Of a stretch of DNA of 32,719 bases, positions 1 to 8,570 are shown one piece after another. The notes under the pieces are model-generated. The model was not told where the DNA came from and did no database searches. It saw nothing but the letters and a program-made list of their open reading frames with translations. Location: positions 1-32,719 of the forward strand of contig URHS01000026.1 of the NCBI GenBank assembly GCA_900547685.1. Direction: 5' to 3'. The number at the start of each line of letters is the position of its first letter. Within the stretch, counting starts at the first letter, position 1. A program made the position numbers and the translations under genes. Origin of the DNA: an uncultured Blautia sp. (GTDB taxonomy: Bacteria > Bacillota > Clostridia > Lachnospirales > Lachnospiraceae).

Positions 1-153
1 CTGTGTGCCTAATACCCCTTTTGTGAGGAAATATAAGGGAACACCCACAAGGGCAGCTCCCGAAAAACAGATAATCTGCCTTTTGGTAAGGTTCAATGCT
101 ACTTTTGTCTTGATTCCACTCAGGTCTTTTGGCACTGGTACTGAAATTGCCAT
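1..153 (-). CDS. PrgI family conjugation protein, N-terminal part
   Basis: The reverse strand reads an open frame from an ATG at 153, preceded by a good ribosome binding site (GAAAGGAG, about 7 bases upstream), and runs off the left edge. The 51 visible residues begin MAISVPVPKDLSGIKTK and continue into a hydrophobic segment (IICFSGAALVGVPLYFL). This matches the start of PrgI-family proteins, small membrane proteins of type IV secretion machines in Gram-positive conjugative elements. It follows the TrbL-like gene by 50 bases in the same direction, the usual order in these elements, where a VirB4-type ATPase gene normally comes next beyond the edge. The C-terminus is not seen. The family call rests on remembered similarity and on gene order. 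Confidence 0.75.
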   Translation of the reverse strand, partial: MAISVPVPKDLSGIKTKVALNLTKRQIICFSGAALVGVPLYFLTKGVLGTQ

Positions 154-174
154 AAATTTTGCTCCTTTCGTGGG

Positions 175-216
175 CAATGCCCGCCAAGCACAGCCTTTTG
201 TGCTTAGTGGGCATTG
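175..216 (-). other. Long hairpin overlapping the trbL-like stop codon
   Basis: CAATGCCC and AAGCACA on the left pair with TGTGCTT and GGGCATTG on the right, with few mismatches and a short loop. The right arm covers the stop codon of the TrbL-like gene (204-206). No T-run follows on the minus strand and the PrgI ribosome binding site lies about 10 bases downstream. It therefore looks like a processing, attenuation or translation-coupling structure and not a classical terminator. Confidence 0.6.
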
Positions 217-1076
217 AAAATTGATTTGCTTAAAGAGCCTGTCTTGAATAAGCTGAAACAGAGGATTACGGTATATGCCGCTACCGACCATAATGCGCTG
301 TGCAGGTTGCCCGCCACTGCGACGCTTGCCACCAGCACAGCATAAATCGCCACGCATACCATGATAAAAAACCCCTGAAACGCCAGTGCGACAAGCCCCT
401 TTAAATAGTTCGTCCCGATTGTACCCCATTCCCGGTTGGTAACTGTCGCTGCCGGGATTGGCGCTACCGATACATAAAGGTATATTTCAATCATGCGCCC
501 GTATAGAATGACGGTGATGAGGACGGACATGATTTTCATACACAGGCTGATTACCATAGTTTCCAGACCTAAACCGATCAGCTCCCCGATGCCCATTGTG
601 TCAATCTGGCTGTTGAACATGGAAGTAAGCGTTGCTTCCACATCAAGGCTTGTTGAGCCTGATATGGAAGATGCCGCCTGCGTCACTACATGGCTTCCAA
701 CGTCAAATACCGCCATGACAATATCAAAAGTCTTGGAAAGCAGCATGACAGCGATGCAAGCCTTAAATAAAAAACGGAAGAACAGGCTTGTATCGAAGTC
801 ATGCATATTGTTTTTGTCTATTACCATTGTGATAAGCTCATAAATCAGCACGAAACTGATAATCAGCCCTGCTATGGGGATTACCACATTCTCCGACAGC
901 GTCCTTACCATGCTGAATATGCCGGAGTTCCATGTACTGGGTGTCCTGCTGACTTCCCCGGCAATCGTGCCTACCTTGTCATTGACGTCGGTAAACATCG
1001 TGCCGAGGTTGTCAAGCACCCACCCCTGAAGCATTTCCTTTATAAAATCAGTGATTTTGTCAATGATTCCGCCCAT
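204..1076 (-). CDS. TrbL/VirB6-like conjugal transfer membrane protein (CD0419-like)
   Basis: A 290-residue polytopic membrane protein. Hydrophobic segments lie near residues 62-85, 103-125, 170-200, 228-255 and 260-280. The N-terminus is amphipathic (MGGIIDKITDFIKEML), as in the VirB6/TrbL-type channel proteins of Gram-positive integrative conjugative elements. It is expected to form part of the inner-membrane mating channel. It sits between a Maff2 remnant 13 bases upstream and a PrgI gene downstream, the standard Maff2-TrbL-PrgI order. No strong ribosome binding site is visible before the ATG, so it may depend on coupling to the upstream frame. That frame is now truncated, so expression is uncertain. 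Base composition is visibly GC-richer than the rest of the window, consistent with acquired DNA. Confidence 0.8.
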   Translation of the reverse strand: MGGIIDKITDFIKEMLQGWVLDNLGTMFTDVNDKVGTIAGEVSRTPSTWNSGIFSMVRTLSENVVIPIAGLIISFVLIYELITMVIDKNNMHDFDTSLFFRFLFKACIAVMLLSKTFDIVMAVFDVGSHVVTQAASSISGSTSLDVEATLTSMFNSQIDTMGIGELIGLGLETMVISLCMKIMSVLITVILYGRMIEIYLYVSVAPIPAATVTNREWGTIGTNYLKGLVALAFQGFFIMVCVAIYAVLVASVAVAGNLHSALWSVAAYTVILCFSLFKTGSLSKSIFNAH

Positions 1077-1089
1077 GAAGGGTTATCTC

Positions 1090-1251
1090 TTATGAGAACA
1101 GTGTGGAAAGCTGTGGAATCACCGTCTGCGCCACAATGATAATGCCCCCGCCGCTCATAAGCTGTTTAATGCCCTGTGATTTTGTTGATATGCGATAAAG
1201 AAGTAAAAGAAGTGTAAAAAATTTTGCCGTTCCTATCCGGCACTTGCGCAT
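1090..1251 (-). pseudogene. Maff2-family membrane protein, 5'-truncated by a breakpoint
   Basis: The last 31 residues, from KSQGIKQLMSGGG through VAQTVIPQLSTLFS to the stop at 1090-1092, match the C-terminus of Maff2-family proteins. These are small membrane proteins encoded just before the TrbL-like gene in Lachnospiraceae conjugative elements. Upstream of about position 1180 the similarity stops. The frame continues into unrelated sequence as far as a possible ATG at 1251 (first residues MRKCRIGTAKFFT), which has no ribosome binding site. The normal N-terminal half, with the glycine-rich VWGVINLLEGYG-type region, is missing. This marks a recombination or deletion end of the element. The 53-residue chimeric frame is probably not a functional protein. 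Confidence 0.65.
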
Positions 1252-1264
1252 TGTGTCGGATAGG
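1232..1264. repeat. 12-bp inverted repeat next to the conjugative-element breakpoint
   Basis: CCTATCCGGCAC (1232-1243) and GTGTCGGATAGG (1253-1264) are inverted copies with one mismatch around a 9-base loop. The structure lies about 50 bases outside the point where Maff2 similarity ends. No T-run lies directly after either arm. It could be an old element end, a recombinase site or a degenerate terminator. The rest of the interval 1265-1331 shows no gene I can support. Confidence 0.5.
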
Positions 1265-1331
1265 TCGGGCGGTTATTAGATATGCCAAGTGAATTTTTCG
1301 AACAAAGTGTCACAAAAATGCTTGACCACTA

Positions 1332-1370
1332 CAAAAGGCGAAAAGCTAATTTTATTCAAGCCTTTCGCCT
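1332..1370 (-). terminator. Rho-independent terminator of the phosphoesterase gene
   Basis: On the minus strand AGGCGAAAGGC pairs with GCTTTTCGCCT across a loop of about 14 bases and is followed by TTTTG. It lies about 77 bases after the stop codon of the dockerin phosphoesterase gene. Confidence 0.7.
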
Positions 1371-1446
1371 ATCATTATCATAGAAGATCTTATTTACAGA
1401 CTTTTCTTCATAGTCTCTCACACATCCCCTCTCTTTTTCACTTTTA

Positions 1447-4400
1447 TTAAAATTCTGTAATCATTTCAGCCATATACTGTAAAATCATACCTGCATCACT
1501 ACTGTCGGCTGCCTTATCTCTATTCACATCTGCTCCCTCAATCTGTTCTGCACTTAAGTCTTCCATTTCTGCACTGTAACGAAGAATCGTCTGTGCATCT
1601 GCGCTGTCTACTTTTTCATCCTGATTTACATCCCCTAAAATGCGAACTTCCAAAATCTCATTGATCAGATTTTTGAGAACTTCTGCGATGTCTGCCTGTT
1701 TGACATTTTTGTCATCATATACTGTCCGGGCTACATCTTTTGCTTCTTTTAAACCTTCCAGACTACCCGCTGTATATTTTCCTGCATTTGACAAAATGTC
1801 TTCTGCTTTGTTTAACACATTGAAAAGTTCTGTTTTGTTTGCAACTCTTTCCAGAGATGTGATAGCTTTTGCAAGAGCATCATATGCATCATCAATTTCT
1901 TGTTCAGAAGCATTTTCTTTTTCTGCTGTTTCTTTTGCTGCCTCCAATGCCTCTCTTAATGCCTGTACACTATTCTCTGTGTATTTCTCTGTTTTGTTTA
2001 ACAGTTCTTCTGCCTTCTGCATTAAGAGATCCAGACGTTTATCCTTTTCCGAAATTAATACGGTAAGACCTTCTTTCATTTCTTCCTGTATAAAATTGAT
2101 TTCTCTGTGTGTTTCTGCGTTATAATTTCCATAACCTAAATTCAGCATTTCTTTTGCTCTTGGCAAAACCTCATCAAAAATTTCCTTTGCCATGTTCCAT
2201 GATTCTTCCGTATAATCTTTCTGCTCTAATTCCTCTATCTGTTTACATAAAGAAGAAAGTGTAGGTATTTTTATAGAAATATCAAACTCTGGAACCCATT
2301 CATGCTTTACAAAGTCTCTGGCTCTCATATACATTTCTGTATCATAGAGATATACTTCATATCCCATTCCTGCTCCTGTAATTCCGTTAGAATTCCATCT
2401 GAAAGAAGGCACATCCACTAAAGTACCATATCCTCTTGTCATAACTTCAGCGACTCCCATGCCATTGTGAATATGACCGGAAATGAAAATAGTCTGTGGA
2501 TGACGACTTAAAATTTCCTTTACTTGCGCATCCGAGTTTCCAAATCCCAGATAATTATTGCTTCCTCTGTGGGTATCGTTTAATGCCTGATGAATAATTA
2601 CAAATGCCGGTTTTCCCACTTCTTCATTTTCACTCAGTTTTTCTTCCAGCCAGTCAAGCTGTGTCTGTGTCATCCACGCAGTGTCTTTTGCCGCATTCTC
2701 CGGATTTAAAACAATAAAATGATATCCGCCAATCCAACGGTCATAATAAGTTTTTCCCTGCGTATCTGGCATATATTTACTGTTGTGTTCCATATAGAGA
2801 TTGTATATGGTGCTCCAGTAAGCATTTGACTCTACAGGGTGTGTTTCCCAATCAGAGGAATTGGGGCCTCTCACATCATGGTTTCCCAAAGCAATCATGG
2901 TCTGATCATCACCTACCGGATTGTAAGCATCCAGAATATCATAGAAAACTTTCATTTCCTTTTCTTTACCATCCTGTGTGTTATCCCCCGCTGTCAAAAA
3001 CGCCTGTGCATTCGGATTGATTTCTTTCATATCCTGAAGAGCTGTTTTAAAATATTCTGCCTCCTCAGAGTCTGAATTGCTCACTAAATGGGTATCTGAA
3101 ATCAAATGGAAACTCATGTTAGCCGGCTTTCCATCCATAAACCTTTCATATTCCTGCATCATATTTGCTAAAATCTGATTTTTATCTGCACCTTCTTCCT
3201 CTAAAGCAGCTTGTGCAGCTTCAATTTTTTCAGCATATCAGAAATTGCTTTTTGTTCGTATCGCTCCCCTGCCGCAACTCCCTCAACCTGTTTCTTAATC
3301 TTCTGCAGTTCCATATCTGCAAGATATTCTTCTGCTCCGTTTTGAATTTCTGTTTTAGACAGTGCATAATTATACACGGATAATTCATCTATGTAAGCAT
3401 CGTCAACAGCCAAAAATTTGCTTCCGTCTTCTTTGTTCGATGCTCCCAGAAGAAAGTCATAGGCATCTATACTTCTCCAAAGCCCTGATATATCCACCGG
3501 TTTTTCTGCCTGTTCACCGTCAATATACAGTGTCATGGTCTTAGAATTTTCCCCGTCTGCCACAACCGCAATATGATGCCATTTGTCATCCGTAGCAGAA
3601 CTGTACCGTCTGGTATCTCGTCTCTCACCCCCTACGGTATTCATATTAAAGGTAACCCCTTCTTTCATATCTCCAAGATTAAAACCTGGATTGTTTCCTG
3701 ATATCCAGTTTTTATTTCCTATAATGGTTCCTTCTGTTGTACTTGTTCCACTTGCTTTATACCAAAGCATAAAAGAAAAACTGTCATTTCCGAATTTTAA
3801 ATCTTCCGGCTGTCAGAAATTTACATACTGTACTGCCTCATCTTCTCTATTTTTTGAATTCACCAGATGAATGGCTTTGCCGCTGATACCGTCCGTAAAT
3901 TGCGGATTTCCTTCTACGGTTCCATGATTTTCCCGTCCTGACAAGTCTTCTGCCGTTTCATTGTTAAAATTAACTTTCAGCATAATTCCCGGAGTTTTCT
4001 CTGGTAATTTTCCAAGTTCGGCAATCTGTGCTGCACTTAGTTTTTCCTTATACACCTTCAATTCATCTACATAGGCATCTGCAACGCCTAAAAATTTTGT
4101 TCCATCATCTTTATTTGACGCACCTAAAACAAAATCAGAGGAATCCACTCTTCCTTTTACGTCTGCCAGACTCTTCACTGCTTCGCCGCCGTATGCAACA
4201 TCACCGTCTATATATAAAGTCATGGTCTGCTCTTCACTGCGGTCAATGACTGCTGCGACATGATGCCAGTTATTATCTGTGGCAGACGGGTCTCTCGGAG
4301 TATCTTTCCGCTTCTTTGCCTCATCGCCCGCCAGATTCAAAGTTATTCCTTCCTTCATGTCGCCAATGGTAAATCCTCTGTTACCTCCTGATTTCCAATA

Positions 4401-4774
4401 TTTATTACCAACAATTGCACCTTCTGTTACATCTGCATAATCTGCCTTATACCAAAACATAACTGAAAAATTACCGTCGGCAAATTTTAAATCTTCCGGC
4501 TGTCCGAAATTTACATATTGAAGAGCCTTATCTTCTCTGTTTACAGAATTCACCAAATGTATTGCTTTACCGAATTTTCCTTCCACATATTCAGGCTCTC
4601 CCTCTACAGTTCCATGGTTCTCATTCCCGCTTTCATCTTCTGCCGTATTCCGGTCAAAGCTCACTTCCAGTACCGGTTTTGGTTGTTCCGTTGCTGATAC
4701 AACGGTGCTACCCGATAATGTAGACGATGCCAGTAAACTTCCTACGAGAACTGTTGATATCACTTTTTTTTCAT
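1447..4774 (-). pseudogene. Secreted LamG-LamG-calcineurin-like phosphoesterase-FIVAR-dockerin protein, broken by three lesions
   Basis: Repaired reading gives about 1109 residues: a signal peptide (MKKKVISTVLVGSLLAS), two similar LamG/concanavalin domains, a calcineurin-like metallophosphoesterase, two FIVAR domains and a type I dockerin. All metal-binding motifs are present: ISDTH, GDN, GNHD, IIHQ and GHIHNG. The dockerin has DVNQDEKVDSAD and DVNRDKAADSSD loops. Three lesions interrupt it. An 8-A run after the ATG (4764-4771) needs a ninth A for the signal peptide to stay in frame. Codon 3813-3815 is TGA where the first LamG copy has GGA. A 6-A run (3225-3230) is one A short, so the LamG frame ends at 3201 and the enzyme frame is entered only downstream. 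Adding two A's makes the gene exactly 1110 codons. A ribosome binding site (AAAGGAG) lies about 12 bases before the ATG. This is either a real pseudogene or a gene with homopolymer sequencing errors plus one nonsense change. The substrate is unknown. Confidence 0.85.
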
Positions 4775-4797
4775 CCTGTCTTTTTTCTCCTTTCTTT

Positions 4798-4841
4798 AAA
4801 AGGGCAGATTGCAGAGTTACCTCTGTAATTTCTGCCCTTTT
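4798..4841 (-). terminator. Strong terminator after the GH43 gene
   Basis: AAAAGGGCAGA and TCTGCCCTTTT are perfect inverted copies. An inner stem (TTGCAGAG/CTCTGTAA) extends the hairpin to about 20 base pairs. T-runs flank both sides. It ends the GH30-cohesin-GH43 transcript, and the phosphoesterase ribosome binding site begins almost at once after it. The last gene is thus either reached by read-through or has little room for its own promoter. Confidence 0.9.
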
Positions 4842-4877
4842 CTTTTTAGTAAAATTCCTCTTAATTAAAATTCAATA

Positions 4878-7800
4878 TTATGCCATCTTTCCTGATGCGT
4901 CCACATAATAGCCATCAATCCACTGATTTACTGCCATGGTTCCATCTGTATTCAAATAATACCAATATCCTCCTACGGATACCCAGCCTGTTTCCATAGC
5001 TCCGCTTTTATTCAGATAATACCAATGACCTCCTACGGATACCCAGCCTGTTTCCATAGCTCCGCTTTCATTCAGGTAATACCAATATCCTCCTACAGAT
5101 ACCCAGCCTGTTTCCATGACTCCGCTTTCATTCAGATAATACCAATGACCTTCTACGGACACCCAGCCTGTTTCCATGACTCCGCTTTCATTCAGATAAT
5201 ACCAATGACCTCCTACGGATACCCAGCCTGTTTCCATGACTCCTCTTTCATTCAGATAATACCAATATCCTCCTACAGATACCCAGCCTGTTTCCATACT
5301 TCCGTCTGCATTCAGATAATACCAATATCCTCCTACAGATGCCCAGCCTGTTTCCATACTTCCGTCTGTATTCAAATAATACCAGTGACCTTCTACAGAT
5401 ACCCAGCCTGTTTCCATAAGTCCATTTTCATTAAAGTAATACCATGTGCCGGAAATTCCTTTCCAACCAACTGTTTTTTGTCCGCCTTCATAGTATTCCC
5501 AGCCTTCTTCAGTCTCAATCCAGCCTTCTTTTTCTTCTTCTTCCACAAACATCATGGAATTTACAGCTGTAAGAAGTTTTGTCGTTGCACTGTTAATTGT
5601 TTCCTGATCTGCCGCTTCATCATTCAATACTGTTTTTGCTTCTTCCAGGGCAGTTTTTACTGCTGTCACACTTTCTTCTGTATATTTTGACAGATTTTCT
5701 TCATCTGCAAGAATTGCCTCTGCCCCTTCGATGGCTGCTTTTAATCCGACTTTCTCCGCTACACTTTCCAATGTGCTGCATGCAGTAATCAAATTTAAAA
5801 ATGCTTCATCTACTGCTTTCTGATCTGCTTCTCTATTTTCTGCTACTTCTCTTGCTGTTTTCAAAGCATCTGCTACTTTTGCCCAACTTTCTGCTGTATA
5901 GCATTTATTTTCTTCCTGCTCTTTTTCCATTTTTTCTGCCATGAGAATTGCATTATTCAAACTGGTCTTGTCCGCTTCTTTTTCCGGCTCTGGATTTTCT
6001 GTTTTCTGTCCGGTTACACCAATCCAGCTAAGTACAGGATCACCACCGCCTGTCTTACTGATACTTACTTTTACAAGACCGGTTTCTTCCACTGCAAATT
6101 CCTGTGCAATCTGAAGATCTTCATCTCCCAGAGAACACTCCTGCTCTGCCAGAACTTTATCGTTTTGAGATACGGTTACTTTCATACCTCTGTACTCGGT
6201 CCAATCTGCCCACCATTCCTGAAAACCGACTGCCAGATTATAAGTTCCCGGTTCTAAAGTGACTGCATAATCAATGGTTTTTTTCTCCGCTGCCCAGTAA
6301 CCATTGCCCCACATATCACTGCCGTCATGAGTTCCCATGTCAAAGTTGTTACCATCTTCTGATTCCGGAACACTTGTGTATCCGGATTTTGTTTCTTCTG
6401 TATATTTTTGATCCGGCTGTGTATTTAACAGATTTTCACCTGCCGCTTCTTTTACCGCATCGAAATATTCCGATTCTTTTGCATTACTGTCAAAGAAATA
6501 TACCGTATTTGGATTTACAATCTGTGCTTTGTGACTGATTTCTCTGCCATTGTCCAACATTCCCTTTACTGTTACTGTGCCAAGCATACCTGATTTCAGT
6601 GTATCGGTATTCCATGTAACGGTATGTTCCACTTCTGTTGTTCCGTTGCTCAGTGTTACTTTTTCAGGTAATGCAGCAAGTAATTCTTCTGCACTGGATG
6701 CTGTTTTAGGAATTTCTGTCACAATATCAAAGCTGCCTTTATCATTCAATTCATCTAAAGTCCAGTTTTCATATCTTCTGAGTGCAATCTTATTACCATC
6801 CTGGAATTCTACCGGAAGCCATACATATCTGGATTCACTTAAATCTCCTGCATTCCAGCGGTCACCCATGTAAATATATTTTCCTGCTTCCGCATCTACC
6901 GGGAATACGCAGGTACTCTGTGTATCATAAGTTGTGTTACTGCCCCAGTCTGTACATGGATCACCCATGCCTGTCCATGGTCCCATAGGGTCATCTGCAA
7001 CTGCATACTGAGCCGGATTTGGACTCCAACCTGTACATCCTGAATTTACTATATAATATTTGTCTTTATACTTAAACATTGCCGGAGCTTCTCTTGACCA
7101 TTTCTGGAAGTTTCTGGTAAAATGAACGCCCTCTACTCCGTCATCTCTGTTTTCTGTTGCCAGCCCTGTATACTCATCATTTAATTTTGCAATATAAGTT
7201 GTTTCATTTCCCTCTGAAGAATAGATAACATAAGCCTGTCCGTCATCATCTTTAAACAGGTTCATATCTCTTACAGAACCTCTGTTTTCATAACCGTCAT
7301 ATCCATAGTTGTCGCCTCCATGATACAGTTTGTAACTTCCCAAAAGCTTGAAAGGACCTGTAGGACTATCTGCGATTGCTATACCTGCTTTTGCCTTTCC
7401 ATAATCTGCATCACTGCCCGGATATCTTCCATCTGCATGGAACCAGATTACATATTTTCCTGTTTTGTCATTATACAGCATCTTCGGACGTTCCATAACT
7501 GTATTATTCTTATCCAAGTCAACAAAGATTTTTTCTTTTTCTTCTTTTGATAAATCTCCATAAAGTGCTTTGAAATATTCATCATTTTCAAACTGGTCAG
7601 GATTTTCCATTGTGCGAAGCACAATTCCTTCGTCATCCCAATTATAAAGATCTGTGGAACTGTATACATGAATACCGCCTACAGGACGATAGTCATTGGT
7701 TTTATCCTCCCCAATCCAGTAATATTTTTCTACTCCGTCTACAGTCAGTTTCTGAATCTGTCCACCATGAGCCTGAATCTGATTTCCGTTCGTGTCATAC

Positions 7801-8546
7801 ATCGTTTCTCCGGCTGTACCTGTAATAGAATCATAAGTCTGCACTTCTTTCTCAGTATCCTCCACAGCACGAACTCTTACAAAGTTCAAAATAGGATCCT
7901 GCTTTGTGCTGGTTCTTCTTGGACTGCTGATATCTACATTCAGTTCACCATCTGTAACCTTTGTGGTAAATGTGCGGGATACCCACTGATTGTAACCTAC
8001 ACCTACATCAGTTGCCACAGTTTCATTTTCCAACTGAATATTCACTGAACGGTCATCCCAAAAATGTTTAAAAGCAACTGTTACTTCATAAGTATCTGAT
8101 TTAATCCCTTCAATTTTTTCATCTTTATCAAATACTTCAAAATCATATCCCAATGTACTCTTATACTTGTCAAATTTCGCATTTTCGTCCATATATACAA
8201 AACTATAACCAATATCATCTGCATTATCTGCATGCTTTTTCGCTATAGAATATTCTGTGTCCGGTGACATACCCCAGGTTCTTCCTGTTTCCGGGTCTTT
8301 CCCATAGTTCTGGTCTACACTGGACTGGAGAAGTCCCATTCTCTCCTGTCCTTCATTTGGCACTACAGTTGGGTCTGAAGTACCACAGTTTACTGTATAC
8401 AATACATAATTGTGTGCTGCAATGGTTTCCTTTGTCACTTCCTGCCCTGCTGCCATTACAGGTACTGTAGGAATAATTGATGTGGCACCTATAGCAACTG
8501 CAGACATACCTGCTATCGCTGTTTTTACATACTTCTTTGCTTTCAT
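4878..8546 (-). CDS. Secreted GH43_24-like exo-beta-1,3-galactanase with choline-binding repeats
   Basis: I chose the ATG at 8546 because AAAGGAG lies 7 bases upstream; an in-frame ATG at 8567 lacks this. The 1222-residue protein has a signal peptide (about 1-33), a malectin/CBM-like beta-sandwich (45-230) and a GH43 catalytic domain (about 235-630). A bacterial Ig-like domain, a second CBM-like domain, two FIVAR domains and about ten 20-residue choline-binding repeats follow (from about 1020). The catalytic part has IQAHGGQIQKL, ERPKMLYN, SREAPAMFK, SGCTGW and TQSTCVFP, the pattern of subfamily 24 exo-1,3-galactanases. In that group a Glu (here E486) is the acid and a Gln (here Q543) replaces the usual base. 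It should trim the 1,3-galactan backbone of type II arabinogalactan at the cell surface. The repeats should hold it to choline-bearing cell-wall polymers, unlike its dockerin-bearing neighbours. The cohesin gene ends 24 bases upstream, so one operon is likely. Confidence 0.85.
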   Translation of the reverse strand: MKAKKYVKTAIAGMSAVAIGATSIIPTVPVMAAGQEVTKETIAAHNYVLYTVNCGTSDPTVVPNEGQERMGLLQSSVDQNYGKDPETGRTWGMSPDTEYSIAKKHADNADDIGYSFVYMDENAKFDKYKSTLGYDFEVFDKDEKIEGIKSDTYEVTVAFKHFWDDRSVNIQLENETVATDVGVGYNQWVSRTFTTKVTDGELNVDISSPRRTSTKQDPILNFVRVRAVEDTEKEVQTYDSITGTAGETMYDTNGNQIQAHGGQIQKLTVDGVEKYYWIGEDKTNDYRPVGGIHVYSSTDLYNWDDEGIVLRTMENPDQFENDEYFKALYGDLSKEEKEKIFVDLDKNNTVMERPKMLYNDKTGKYVIWFHADGRYPGSDADYGKAKAGIAIADSPTGPFKLLGSYKLYHGGDNYGYDGYENRGSVRDMNLFKDDDGQAYVIYSSEGNETTYIAKLNDEYTGLATENRDDGVEGVHFTRNFQKWSREAPAMFKYKDKYYIVNSGCTGWSPNPAQYAVADDPMGPWTGMGDPCTDWGSNTTYDTQSTCVFPVDAEAGKYIYMGDRWNAGDLSESRYVWLPVEFQDGNKIALRRYENWTLDELNDKGSFDIVTEIPKTASSAEELLAALPEKVTLSNGTTEVEHTVTWNTDTLKSGMLGTVTVKGMLDNGREISHKAQIVNPNTVYFFDSNAKESEYFDAVKEAAGENLLNTQPDQKYTEETKSGYTSVPESEDGNNFDMGTHDGSDMWGNGYWAAEKKTIDYAVTLEPGTYNLAVGFQEWWADWTEYRGMKVTVSQNDKVLAEQECSLGDEDLQIAQEFAVEETGLVKVSISKTGGGDPVLSWIGVTGQKTENPEPEKEADKTSLNNAILMAEKMEKEQEENKCYTAESWAKVADALKTAREVAENREADQKAVDEAFLNLITACSTLESVAEKVGLKAAIEGAEAILADEENLSKYTEESVTAVKTALEEAKTVLNDEAADQETINSATTKLLTAVNSMMFVEEEEKEGWIETEEGWEYYEGGQKTVGWKGISGTWYYFNENGLMETGWVSVEGHWYYLNTDGSMETGWASVGGYWYYLNADGSMETGWVSVGGYWYYLNERGVMETGWVSVGGHWYYLNESGVMETGWVSVEGHWYYLNESGVMETGWVSVGGYWYYLNESGAMETGWVSVGGHWYYLNKSGAMETGWVSVGGYWYYLNTDGTMAVNQWIDGYYVDASGKMA
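4921..5480 (-). repeat. 60-bp tandem repeats encoding choline-binding (GW) motifs
   Basis: About nine near-identical 60-base units encode repeats of the type GWVSVGGYWYYLNESGVMET. A degenerate unit precedes them and a short unit (NQWIDGYYVDASGKMA) follows. Neighbouring units differ at only a few bases, which suggests recent duplication and possible copy-number variation by slippage or recombination. The array is in frame, so unit gain or loss would change only the length of the cell-wall anchor. Confidence 0.9.
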
Positions 8547-8570
8547 ACCTTTCTCCTTTTCATTCATATT

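Noticed and set aside
1282..1380. Plus-strand 32-residue ORF (MPSEFFEQSVTKMLDHYK...) beyond the conjugative-element edge
   Set aside because: It has no ribosome binding site and overlaps the terminator hairpin of the minus-strand gene. It could be a remnant of an element gene, but I recognise no family.
4921..5480. CRISPR-like appearance of regularly spaced repeats
   Set aside because: The units are contiguous 60-base coding repeats without unique spacers and encode choline-binding motifs in frame.
5025..5690. Plus-strand 221-residue ORF opposite the choline-binding repeats
   Set aside because: It is a shadow frame kept open by the 60-base repeat periodicity. It has no ribosome binding site, and the minus-strand protein is clearly real.
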